Part shown: in pieces, positions 1-9,206 of the stretch | How positions within the stretch are numbered: position 1 is the stretch's first letter | Layout: each line of letters opens with the position of its first letter | Assembly: GCA_049999725.1 (NCBI GenBank) | Contig: JBNGIS010019732.1 | Location: forward strand, 1-28,977 | Length of the DNA: 28,977 nucleotides | Source of the DNA: Haplomitrium mnioides | Taxonomy: Eukaryota > Marchantiophyta > Haplomitriopsida > Calobryales | Reading direction: 5' to 3' | Position numbers and translations under genes: made by a program | Notes under the pieces: model-generated | Seen by the model: the letters and a program-made list of their open reading frames with translations, nothing else | Told to the model about the DNA's origin: nothing | The model's database searches: none

Positions 1-2
1 AT

Positions 3-502
3 TGTAACGGACACCAACTTTAGGAAGCAAAGACTAAAACTAGAGAAAAATATAGACACAACTATGTCTAGAAAGTCATTGCTAAGTTAGAGTACGAACA
101 AGCGGTGGTTATTTAAGAGAGAGTGACACGTGGCAAAAGGAGGGAAAGTCAACGAATTAAAGTGAAACAAGAAGAACATCTTAAGAGGATAAGGACACGT
201 GGCAAGTGCAGAATTAAAGAGTAATGGAAGGTTCTAAAGATAAGGACACGTGGCGGATGCAGAACTAAAGTAGAAGGTGGTCCAATGAGAGAGAGATAGA
301 AAAGGGGGGTCCAATGAGAGGAGGAGAGATAAAGAACCAATCGGGTTCTTCCACCTATGTAAGCAAGTTGCTTTCTATTGAGTATATAAAGAAGGGAGAG
401 TGCCTTGTTAGGCACCTCTTACCTTGTGAGCTTGAAGTCTCTTTTGTGCGCTAACTTCTTGTACTTGTCCTAACTTATGTGTTGTGTATGTGTAGTGTTA
501 CA
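3..502 (+). mobile_element. Family A chromovirus LTR, solo or 3' LTR
   Basis: It begins TGTAAC and ends TGTTACA, as the other three family A LTRs do, and aligns with them throughout, including the CCACCTATGTAAGCAA stretch and the TATATAAAGAAGGGAGAGTG box. It is 500 bp, against 569 bp for the others, mainly because one roughly 50-bp U3 repeat unit is missing. No primer site follows (503 onward is CTTATGTGGG), so it is not a 5' LTR. Only two bases (AT) lie before it. They fit both a polypurine-tract end (GGAT) and the last two bases of a CTTAT target duplication, so solo LTR versus 3' LTR cannot be decided here. Confidence 0.9.
126..390 (+). promoter_or_regulatory. LTR U3 with three ACACGTGGC boxes and TATA box
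   Basis: Exact ACACGTGGC motifs lie at 126-134, 195-203 and 246-254. A TATATAAA box is at 383-390. ACGTGGC is the core of plant ABRE/G-box sites bound by bZIP factors. The motifs and spacing are seen; a role in transcription is inferred. Confidence 0.6.
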
Positions 503-1612
503 CTTATGTGGGCATAGACTTTGATTTGCAATTCGAAACCTCATGCGTGCAAAAACTCTCCTTCGGAACATAAAACCTAAGTTTTTGATAGTCTTTGTTG
601 TGGAGTGTTCAAATGGTGAGCTCTGATTCCTATGCGCATATAGACTTTGGGGAGGAGTGTTTAGATGTTGAGCTTGGATTCCTATGCACGCGTAGACTTT
701 GGAGTGGAAGTCCAAGCCTTCTACATGTTCTATTTCTGATATACAACCCTCAAGCTTTTACATACAAAGACTACTGTTAAGAACTTAGATTCTACACTAG
801 TCCAAAACTCTCTTGTAGAACTCAAAACCTTTGTTTGGTAGAATCTAGTCAAGAACTTAGAGATGTTTCTTGTTTACAATCTTAATTAAATCTCCCTAGC
901 CACTGCCTTTTTGATTTTGAATTATGTTTCTTTGTGTATATGTTTCTCTAAATTACAAATTATTTTTTAGTTGCTAAAACCTTTTTCTCAATGCCCACTT
1001 TAACTTTTGCTTACATGGATTTTCAACTACAAATGAAAGCTTCTTTCTTGCTTGAACTTGAAAATAGAGCTCCTAAATCCATGCAATGTTTTGTTTTGTT
1101 GGTTTTTGGATCTACAATTCCAAACTCATTCCCTTGACTTCTAGTCTGCTTAAGCATTGTACTCATGTTTTGTAATTTTTTTCTATTAAAAAAAGTTTCA
1201 AATTGCACTATGTCTATGCACACATAGAGTTTGAGCAACCAAATATATTTCAAAGTAGTTTCTTTTGACCTACATTTCAATTTTTGGGCTTTGAATTGTA
1301 AATAATATTAAATGCAAGTTTATTGTGAAAACTTACTAGAGTTTTAATACCCTTCATCGATTTCAAGATTTCCAATATTCTCATAAAAAACTAAAATATT
1401 GTTTGATTTTGCAAAATAAAATTGACTCTTGCTCTATTGTACTTATCAAAACGGCCAAAAATGAAGCAAAAAAACTCTCGTACTTTTTGTTTTAGAAAAA
1501 TTGCCTCGTTTTCTCTATTTTTTCAGCTAAGAAACCACATTTTTTCCTTTAACAAAAAAAAAAAAATTGTTCATGTTTTGAGAAGCTTGTTCCTAGTTCA
1601 AAGTAGCGGCTA
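503..1612. other. AT-rich intergenic DNA, no gene recognised
   Basis: No convincing coding frame, RNA gene or element end is visible. The stretch shares a loose motif of the form TGCnCnTAGACTTTG at about 508, 630, 686 and 1214, so part of it is an old decayed repeat. Two copies of this motif sit inside the 50-bp duplication at 601-702. An A-run lies at about 1551-1565. Confidence 0.5.
601..702. repeat. Two-copy 50-bp tandem repeat
   Basis: Unit 1 (601-650) and unit 2 (653-702) share GGAGTGTT, TGAGCT, GATTCCTATGC and TAGACTTTGG in the same order with a few substitutions. They are separated by 2 bp. Confidence 0.75.
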
Positions 1613-2367
1613 TTAGTTAATCAAATTGCTCTATGCACTTATACTTAGAACCCTAGCCAATCTCATGTCTTGCTAATTCAAAGTTAATCAAATACTTCTA
1701 TGCACTTACACTAAAAACCCTAACTATCTTATGTCTAGCTAATTCAAAGCTAATCAAGTATTTCTATGCACTTACACTTAGAATCCTAACTAGTCTCATG
1801 TCTAGCTAATTTGAAGTTAATCAAATATTTCTATGCGCTTACACTTAGAACCCTAACTAGTCTAATGTCTAGCTAATTTAAAGTTAATCAAATATTTCTA
1901 TGCGCTTAAACTTAGAACCCTAACTAGGCTTATGTCTAGCTAATTCAAGGTTGATCAATTATTTCTATGCACTAATACTTAGAGCCCTAACTACTTCCAT
2001 GTCTAGCTAATTCAAAATTAATCAAATATTTCTTTGCACTTACACTTAGAACCCTAACTAGTCTTACGTCTAGCTGATTCCAAATGCATCAAATATTTCT
2101 ATGCACTTAAACTCAGAACCCAAGCTAGTCTCATGTCTAGCTAATTCAAAGTCAATGAAATATTTCTATGTAATTACACTTGGAGCCCTAACTAGTCTCA
2201 TGTCTAGCTAATTCACAGTTCAATCAAATATTTCCTTACATTTGCATTTAGAACTCTAACTAGTTTCATGTGTAGCTAATCAAAAGTTAGCCAAATATTT
2301 CTATATACTTATACTTAGAGACCTAAATGGTCTCATGTCTAGCTAATTCAAACAGTAACTAGTCTCA
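1613..2367. repeat. 67-bp satellite array, simple part
   Basis: Tandem monomers share the cores TCTAGCTAATTCAAAGTTAA, TCAAATATTTCTATGC and CCCTAACTAGTCT. The CTATGC landmark recurs at 1631, 1698, 1764, 1831, 1898, 1965, 2032, 2099 and 2166, a period of 66-67 bp with almost no indels, then at about 2234 and 2301. Monomers differ by scattered substitutions. After 2310 the period breaks into shortened units of about 33 bp (CTAACTAGTCTCATGTCTAGCTAATTCAAA type). Confidence 0.92.
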
Positions 2368-3828
2368 TGTCTAGCTAATTCAAACCCTAACTAGTCTTAT
2401 GTCTAGCTAATTCAAAGTTAATCAAAATTTTCTATGTACTAAACCTTAGTGACCAAACTGTAACTACCTATTCAACCTAGTTACTTTACTTTAATAAGTG
2501 AACTCTAACTAGTCTTATATCTAGCTGATTCAAAGTTATTCAAATATTTCTAGGTACTAACACTTCACGCCCTAACTAGTCTTATGTGTAGCTAGTTCAA
2601 AGTTAATCATATATTTCTATATACTTATACTTAGAGCTCTAACTAGTCTCATGTCTAGCTAATTAAAACCCTAACTAGTCTTATGTCTAGCTAATTCAAA
2701 GTTAATCAAATCTTTCTATGTATTAAATCTTAGTGAGTGAACCTTAACTAGTTACTTAGCCGAGCTACTTAAACTTAATAAGTAAACTCTAGCTAGTCTT
2801 ATATCTAGCTATTCCAAAGTTAATCAAATATTTCTAAGTACTTACACTGAGCATCTTAACTAGTCTCATGTGTAGCTAATTCAAAGTTAATCAAATATTT
2901 CTATGTACTTATATTTAGAACTCTAACTAGTCTTATGTCTAACTAATTCAAACCTTAACTAGTCTCATCTCTAGCTAATTCATAGTTAAATCAAGTATTT
3001 CTATGTACTAAGCCTTAGTGAGTGAACTCTAACTAATTACTTAACTTAGTAACTTAACCTTAATGAGCGAACCCTAACTAGTCTTACACCTAGCTAATTC
3101 AAAATTAATCAAATATTTCTAGATACTTACACTTAGTGCCTTAGTTGTGTGTAGCTATTTCAAAGTTAATCAAATGTTTCTATGTACTAAAACTTAGAAC
3201 CCTAACTAGTCTCATGTCTAGCTAATTCACTTAGCTCCTTAACTAGTCTTATGTGTAGCCAATTCAAATTTAATCAAATAATTTTATGTACTTATACTTA
3301 GAACTCTAATTAGTCTCATGTCTAGCTAATTCAAACCCTAACTACTCTAATGTCTAGCTAAATCAAAGTTAATCAAATATTTCTATATACACTCCTTACT
3401 AAGTGAACTCTAACTAGTTGCTTAACCTAGCTACTAAACCTTGATGAGTGAACCCTAACTAGTCTTATATCTAGCAATTTTAAAGTTAATCAAATATTTC
3501 TACATACTTATACTAGGAGCCTTAACTAGTCTCATGTGTAGTTATTTCAAGGTTAAATCAAATATTTCTATGTACTTATACTTAGAACTCTAACTAGTCT
3601 CATGTTTAGCTAATTCAAAGTTGATCAAATATTTCTATGTACTAAATCTTTGTAAGTGAACCCTAACTAAAAACCTAACCTAGTTTCTTAAATTTAATAA
3701 GTGAACCCTAACTAGTCTTATATCTAGCCTACTCAAAGTTAATACAATATTTCTAGGTACTTACACTTTGTGCTCTAACTAATCTCATGTCAAGCTAGTT
3801 CAAAGTTGATCAAAAATTTCTATGTACT
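2368..3828. repeat. Satellite array, higher-order part
   Basis: The same 67-bp monomers alternate with a variant block of the form ACCTAGTTACTTAACCTTAATAAGTGAACTCTAACTAG. The TTAATAAGTGAA landmark of this block recurs at 2491, 2775, 3060, 3441 and 3694, giving steps of 284, 285, 381 and 253 bp. This is a higher-order repeat of roughly 285 bp with one expanded and one shortened copy. The array ends abruptly at 3828, where GA-rich DNA begins. Confidence 0.85.
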
Positions 3829-4124
3829 AGAAAAGAGGGGAGGTGAAATTGAATGTAGGAAGGTAAGAGGTGGGATCAAACACAAGATTGAGATCGAATG
3901 CAGCAAGGAGGGAGGTGAAAACAAGATCGAACGCATTAGAATTTGAGGAAACAAGCACAAAATCAGAGAGTGAGGTGAAATTGATTGCAGAAGGAGGGGA
4001 CGAAATCGCAGAGAAAGAGGAGATTTAATGCAAGAGGAGGAGGCAGGAACAAAATTAGAGGGGGTGAATTCGATAGAGAAGAAAGGGGTGAGTTCAATCA
4101 GAGAAGGTGGAGGTGAAATCAATT
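3829..4124 (+). repeat. Duplicated unit copy A, left GA-rich part
   Basis: From AGAAAAG onward this matches 20250-20500 nearly base for base (for example GATTGAGATCGAATGCAG and GCAGAAGGAGGGGACGAAAT). It is purine-rich, with a degenerate short repeat of GAGGTGAAATCGAATGCA type. It is cut at 4129 by element B1 and resumes at 7708. No coding function is supported; frames here are products of low complexity. Confidence 0.85.
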
Positions 4125-4129
4125 GTAGG
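4125..4129. repeat. Target site duplication GTAGG of B1 (left)
   Basis: GTAGG directly precedes the LTR at 4130 and is repeated at 7708-7712 directly after the right LTR. Confidence 0.93.
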
Positions 4130-4516
4130 TGTAAAAGAACTCAAAGGCTGACTTCCAAATAAGTAATACTTCAAGATAGCTCTAAAAGAGTTATACAAAT
4201 CAAGGCCAATAAGCAAACCAAAGCCAAGAGTGCTAGCCAAAGCCAAACAACCAAAGAGCCAAACCGAATTGAGAGGAACTCTATAATGAGGAGTGGGGCT
4301 AAGAAGCCCTTCTATTTATACAAGAGAAGAGGGTGTCATCCCTCTTTCTTCATTTCTACAAGTCACTTCTAATTTCAGCATTAAAGGTGACTCTCTACCA
4401 AAAGTGACTTCAAAGGTAAGTAATCCAATCTTAACCCTAAAAGTGACTCACTACCACTTCCTTCACTTCTCTCTATTTTCTTATAAATAGCACAACCTTA
4501 TGTTTGTACTATTATA
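4130..4516 (-). repeat. B1 3' LTR
   Basis: On the + strand it runs from TGTAAAAG to ATTATA. The expected terminal TTACA has become TTATA. A minus-strand TATA box (TATAAATAG) reads from about 4320 to 4311. Relative to the 5' LTR it carries 21 extra bases (GAGTGCTAGCCAAAGCCAAA region). Confidence 0.93.
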
Positions 4517-4525
4517 TAATCCTCA

Positions 4526-6815
4526 CCTTCTAGTGGATGATGCCCTCGTCATTGCCACAACTTTCAAAAATTTTAGTAGCTTCTTGAGCATTCTCAAGAC
4601 TTGAAGAAGGTTCCCAAGTAGCATCATGAAGTAGATAGCCTTTTCACAAAACCTTGTATCGAACTTGTGGATGCCGCCTTTGCTTAATAACTCTTTTTGC
4701 CAAAATGAGATCTACTTTAAATTCTTCATAATCATCAAGAACAATGGCCGGAGGAGGTGAATATGATTTGGAAAAGAAGATGGACTAGGAACAAAAGGCT
4801 TAAGCTTAGACACATGGAACATATGATGAATCTTTATATGAAGAGGAAGATCAAGTTTATAAGCAACAGGAGAAATAACCTGAGAAATAGAGAAATGACC
4901 AATCCAAACAGGAAATAACTTATGGACTTGAGTATCTAAAGACAATAAAAGATCGTGAGTGTTTAACATAACTTGGTTACTTAAAACATAAGAGCAATCA
5001 CAATGACGGTTATCGACATATTTTTTTGCCAATTTTGAGCAATAGTAAGATGGTTGTGAGCATCTTGCAAGGAAGAAGATAAACGAGACAAAAAAGTAGA
5101 AATACTAGAAACATTAGAAGGAGAAAGAGAAAGCAAACTATTGGGAACAAGAGGATGTTGACTTGAATTAAGAAAGAAAGGAGAAAACCCAATACTTGCT
5201 TGTTTGGAGTTGTTGTAGGCAAGCTCCACAATTGGTAAGAAACTATCCCAATCGGTGTGATAAAATTATGAAAGCGTGAAGCATGTCCTCCAAAGTGCGA
5301 TTAGCATGCTCCATTTTCCCATCTGTTTGCAGATGATAAGCAGTAGATATAGAAAGTTTGGTTCTTAGAAGTTTGAAGAACTCTCACCAAAACTTTCCAC
5401 TAAAACATGGACCTTATCAGATATTAGCATCTAGGGTATTCTGTGATGGTGAAAAACAATATCGAAGTAAATTTTTGCCAATTGTAGAGCATCATATGTA
5501 TCTATTGTTGGCACTAAATGAATATGCTTGATGAGCTTGTTCACAAACACCACAATAGTAGTAAACCCACGAGGTGTAGTTGGAAGTGAGTAACAAGATC
5601 CAAACTTACATGTTCCCAACGAGCAGTAGGAATTGATAATGGTTGAAGAAGTCTCGTAGGTGTTTGATTTGAAGCGTTGTTTCATTGACAACTTTCACAT
5701 GAACGAACAAAGCCACAAACATCTCGAGCTAAGTTAGGCCACCACCAAGTACATTGAAGCAACTCTGTAGTTTTATCTACTCTAAGATGCCTAGAGATAG
5801 GAGTGTCATGCGCTTCTTATAAACAAGTCATTCAAAGTATATCATCTTGTGGAACATATATTTGATGGACGGGATAGAGAATGCCATCTCAAATGGAAAA
5901 AGTATAATACTCATTATCCTTGACGGCCAATTGTGCTCAAACAAGACTAAAGAAAGCATCTTCTTGAGTTTTTGACAATAACTCGCACTAGTTGCCTCAT
6001 CTAAATGTAAGATGCTAATGTTGCTCACCTCTATTGTATTCACTCAATGATCTGGCCTTTGTAACAATGCATCAAGAATGGTACTATTCTCAAAAGATAG
6101 TGCCTCCACACTTTGGTAGCATAAACCATTGCCAATTGCTCTCTATCCTTTGTAGAATAGTTTCTTTCCGTTGCATTCAACTAGCGAAACATGAAGACAA
6201 TTGGATGAAGTCCATCGTCAAACTCTTGCTGTAAAACTACTCCAATAGCAAAATTAGAAGCATTAAAATCAACTATACAACATGCCTTTGGATCATATAG
6301 CTATAGAATAGAATGAGAAGAGACTACATCCTTGAGTTGTTGAAATTCTGCTTGCTCTTTGGCGGTCCATCAAAACTTGGCCTTTTTGCCTAGCAAATCT
6401 GTAAGTCGTGCATCAATATGTGCATAATAATGGATGAATCGTTGATAGAAGCTTGCCAATCCATTGAAGGCTCTAACCTCCTTTGCCTCCTTTGGTGTTG
6501 GCCACTCAGAAATAGCTTTTGTTTTCTCTTCTTCTATCTTTATACCATCCGCAGACACCTTGTGCCCTAGGTAAGTAACATTTTGCTTCCAAAATTCGCA
6601 CTTGGATCTCTTACAATAAAACTTCCAATTGCACAATCTTTGCAAAACTTCTTTCAGATGAATGCAATGCTCAGCTTCAGCTTTGCTAAAAATAAGACTG
6701 CCATCCAAGAATACCAAAATTGATTTATCTAATAACCTATCAAAAAATTGATGCATTTGATCCATGAATATGGCCAAAGCATTAGTGAGACCAAATGTAA
6801 GGACCTTCCACTCAA
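4526..6815 (-). pseudogene. pol: B1 pol relic: RT end, RNase H, integrase, chromodomain
   Basis: Read on the minus strand. The reverse transcriptase fragment (about 6815-6370) starts at WKVLTFGLTNA and has FLDG where the catalytic FLDD should be (GAC to GGC), so the polymerase is dead. It continues with LFSK-, YLGHKVSADGI- and FNGLASFYQRF-type motifs. RNase H remnants follow at about 6370-6045. The integrase core is at about 5691-5431 (VVFVNKL, HIHLVPTID), then the VEF/LAYNNSKQASIGFSPFFLN block at 5231-4981 and the C-terminal KIHHMFHVSKLKPFVPS block around 4800. The chromodomain lies at about 4737-4533 (EEFKVD, HDATWEP), with its middle Trp codon changed to a stop. Stops and frameshifts occur throughout, and about 90 bp are missing near 6060 relative to B2. 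Confidence 0.88.
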
Positions 6816-7309
6816 TATTAGGAATTTGCATAATGATATTTTGAAATTGCGTGACATAGCGCCTTACTATACCAAGTTGCTTCAATCCTGCCAAACGATC
6901 TCTTGCCGCCTTTGGAGCATTTAGAAACCTAAATCTTATATTCATCGCTTCTTTAAACTTTTGCCAAGAAGCAATTGGAGTGACAAATCCACATTGAGAT
7001 TGCTCAATTTGATATCTTCACCAAGTTTTTTCCACTCCTTTCATTTGACTTGCAACAAATAGAACTCTTCGACCGTCCTCTCTTATATAAGTTAGTAGCC
7101 TCAAAATATTGTTCGCAATCAAACAAGAAATTCTCATATGCGCCAGGAATCATCTTCCCATCATATATTGTTGGCTTGGGAAACCACACATGACTTTCTT
7201 CTTCTTGAAAAAGTGTCCTCCTCCCCATTTGCATTTGAACTTCTAGCAAGCGAGAAAGATGTTCAATTTGTTGTTGCATCGTTTGCATCCTCACTTCTTG
7301 ACTCTCCAT
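6816..7309 (-). pseudogene. gag: B1 gag relic, fused in frame to RT
   Basis: The start codon is at 7309-7307 on the minus strand, about 20 nt after the primer site. The N-terminus (MESQEVRMQTMQQQIEHLS) is a typical helical gag start, followed by VWFPKPTIYDGKMIPGAYENF, the usual retrotransposon gag entry. After a frameshift near 7000 the frame continues as MNIRFRFLNAPKAARDRLAG and QFQNIIMQIPNIE, then passes without a stop into reverse transcriptase at 6815. The zinc knuckle and protease are absent. The junction shares TTGAG with the B2 reverse transcriptase sequence, so a microhomology deletion is likely. Confidence 0.82.
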
Positions 7310-7328
7310 TCCACCAAAAAGAACCGTA

Positions 7329-7340
7329 GCTCTGATACCA
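7329..7340 (-). other. B1 primer binding site, tRNA-iMet
   Basis: GCTCTGATACCA on the + strand is TGGTATCAGAGC on the minus strand, the 12 bases complementary to the 3' end of plant initiator tRNA-Met. It lies one base from the 5' LTR. Confidence 0.95.
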
Positions 7341-7341
7341 T

Positions 7342-7707
7342 TGTAAAAGAACTCAAAGACTGACTTCCAAATAAGTAATGCTTCAAGATAGCTCTAAAAG
7401 AGTTACACAACTTAAGGCAAATAAGCAAACCAAAGCCAAGCAACCAAAGAGCCAAACCGAATTAAGAGGAACTTCAGAATGTGGAGTGGGGCTAAGAAGC
7501 CTTTCTATTTATACAAGAGAAGAGGGTGTCATCCCTCTTTATTCATTGACAAGTCACTTCTAATTTCAGCATTAAAGGTGACTCTCTACCAAAAGTGACT
7601 TCAAAGGTAAGTAATCCAATCTTAACTCTAAAAGTGACTCACTACCACTTCCTTCACTCCTCTCTATTTTCTTATAAATAGCATAACCTTATACTTGTAC
7701 CATTACA
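7342..7707 (-). repeat. B1 5' LTR
   Basis: TGTAAAAG to CCATTACA on the + strand, 366 bp. It pairs with 4130-4516. The minus-strand TATA box TATAAATAG reads from about 7511 to 7502. Confidence 0.94.
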
Positions 7708-7712
7708 GTAGG
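7708..7712. repeat. Target site duplication GTAGG of B1 (right)
   Basis: Matches 4125-4129. Confidence 0.93.
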
Positions 7713-8114
7713 GGAGGCAGACACAAAATCGCAACCGAAGGTGAATTCGCAGCCGCAAATGAATTCGCAACCATATGAAGAAATCGTAGAGAAATTGTCG
7801 GAGAGGATTCATCACAACAGAGAAATCGTGCAAGAAGAGGATTCAGACAGGATTTGATCGAGGGAGGACCGTCCGAAGGAAGAAATCGTAGAAAGGGGAT
7901 TCCAGAGAAGAAGGATGCGCCGAGGAGAATTTTGCCGTAGTAGAAGAATTCAATTGGGGAGCAGGATCCCAAGAGAGAAGGTTTGTCGCAGCAGCAATCC
8001 CATAGGAGGGTTCAAGAGAAGAAAAGAATTCAGAAGGAGATCACAAAAAGAGATCGTTGCGGCTACGTGATCGTAGAAGAAATTTGCCGCAGATGATTTT
8101 GCAGCAGAAGGAGA
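7713..8114 (+). repeat. Duplicated unit copy A, right GA-rich part
   Basis: Continues the homology with copy B (about 20505-20892): GAATTCGCAACC, GAAGAAATCGTAGAG and GGGGAGCAGGATCCCAAGAG occur in both in the same order. It is purine-rich, with repeated GAAATCG and GGAGATC words. No coding frame is supported. It may be untranslated sequence of the captured transcript or unrelated flank. Confidence 0.8.
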
Positions 8115-9206
8115 TTGAAGGAGGATTCTAGCAGGGAAAAGGATTCACAAGGTACCGTCGATGTGAAAAGCCTTGCGCTCTTGCTTTCAAAAGCCCAGTG
8201 TGGGATAGAAAGGAATTCGAAACCTCAGCATCTTAAACAAGTCACCATAGGGTCCAAGGACAAAGCAGATTGTAGGCGAGAGAAATCGCTTGGACTCCTC
8301 ACCTAGAAGTTTGTACAACTCTTTCTTGTATCATAGACCCAGATTGTTTCTCTAGAGGATGCTGCAAAAATACTGTTTGGTAACTCGAGTGAAGCCTGCA
8401 AACTGAAGACTAAAGTCAGACGCTTGTATGACATCGTTAACATTTTATCATCATTGCAACTTATTGAGAAGACTCACATGACGGAGAATAGAAAACCCAC
8501 GTTCAAGTGGGTAGGTTTGTTTAATGAAGTTGGGATTTCCGCACGACTGGTGTTCGGTAGTGGTTAGGTTGCTCTTGCCAAAGAAAAACGTGGTCTGAAA
8601 AGAACAAATTGCAAATATGTAGAGTCAACTTCAAATGCGCTAGTTGCCTCGAAAAGGCAAAGCGGAAAACCTTTGCAACCTCTCTTTGAAAATTGTCTTG
8701 TCAGAGAACCAATCAATAAGTCTAGACTTGTTTACCCTTTGTACCACCCATCTCATATGGCTTCAAACCTTGAGTCAGACATCTCAATTGCTGCTTCATG
8801 TCCATCTAAAGTTGTGACACTAAGTCTTGTTGATGGATGGCAAGAATGGAATGAAGATCATGTCCAGATTTCTTGTAAAAATACTCGCCCAACACAGGTA
8901 GAGAAAGCTGGTCCTACTTCAGTATCAAGAGGGCATGAAAGCTATTGCAATGTGATTCCTCGCACTCATTCGATGCCTTCGTTGCCAGCATGTATTTCTG
9001 ACTCTATAGGAGCGTCTATGGAAAGTAAGTTTCTACCAGTTGTGCCAATGCCCCTTGGATCTTGCTTCCACTAGTTTTGGTTGTTTTAGACCATACATCA
9101 ACCTGCTCCCGAATTCTCGTTTGCGACTGGTGATCCACAAGCCAAAGCTGATTGTCTCCATAGTATGGGAGGATTGATCAATGTAGCGGTGATGTAGTAT
9201 CAAAAC
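8115..9206 (+). pseudogene. Atypical E2F (DEL/E2Fd-e-f) relic, copy A
   Basis: One frame runs about 360 codons from 8115 to 9197, broken only by TAG stops. Residues around 8271-8515 match the second DNA-binding domain of plant atypical E2Fs: REKSLGLLT, then [43 protein letters not shown] and RKPTFKW. In living plants these proteins act as nuclear monomeric repressors that bind E2F sites without a DP partner. TAG stops are at 8304, 8334, 8565, 9072, 9087 and 9195. Those at 8304, 8565, 9072 and 9195 are shared with copy B. The first stop replaces a Gln usual in the family (LLTQ), a CAG to TAG change. The first DNA-binding domain is not visible. A continuous frame suggests an intronless copy. 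The downstream tail (to GGLINVAVM) I do not recognise in detail. Confidence 0.82.

Larger units (their letters stand above)
4130..7707 (-). mobile_element. B1, degenerate family B chromovirus, minus strand
   Basis: A Ty3/gypsy LTR retrotransposon of 3578 bp between GTAGG duplications. It has LTRs of 387 bp (4130-4516) and 366 bp (7342-7707), a tRNA-iMet primer site at 7329-7340 and, read on the minus strand, gag, reverse transcriptase, RNase H, integrase and chromodomain. It is shorter than a complete chromovirus because one deletion removed the end of gag, the protease and the N-terminal half of reverse transcriptase (junction at about 6815). The LTRs differ at roughly 21 of 366 aligned positions by eye plus two indels, so it is older than A1. 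It lies inside duplicated unit copy A. Confidence 0.95.

Noticed and set aside
786-847. Inverted repeat TAGATTCTAC / GTAGAATCTA as a possible hairpin gene or transposon end
   Set aside because: A 10-bp stem with a 42-nt loop in AT-rich DNA is weak; no target duplication or other support.
1613-3828. CRISPR-like regular repeat array
   Set aside because: Plant context, 67-bp monomers repeated head to tail with no unique spacers: a satellite.
3820-4122. 100-aa minus-strand frame rich in Ser, Pro and Leu
   Set aside because: It lies in GA-rich low-complexity DNA; the same kind of frame appears in copy B and is explained by composition.
4293-4490. 65-aa + strand frame in the B1 LTR (similar one at 7378)
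   Set aside because: It lies wholly in a minus-strand LTR; its repeats reflect LTR homology, not coding conservation.
9025-9089. A 65-bp GTAAGT...TTTTAG (copy B TTTCAG) intron in the E2F relic
   Set aside because: Removing 65 nt would shift the phase, whereas the frame reads on unspliced in the same phase on both sides in both copies, broken only by TAG. Chance splice-like text is the simpler reading.
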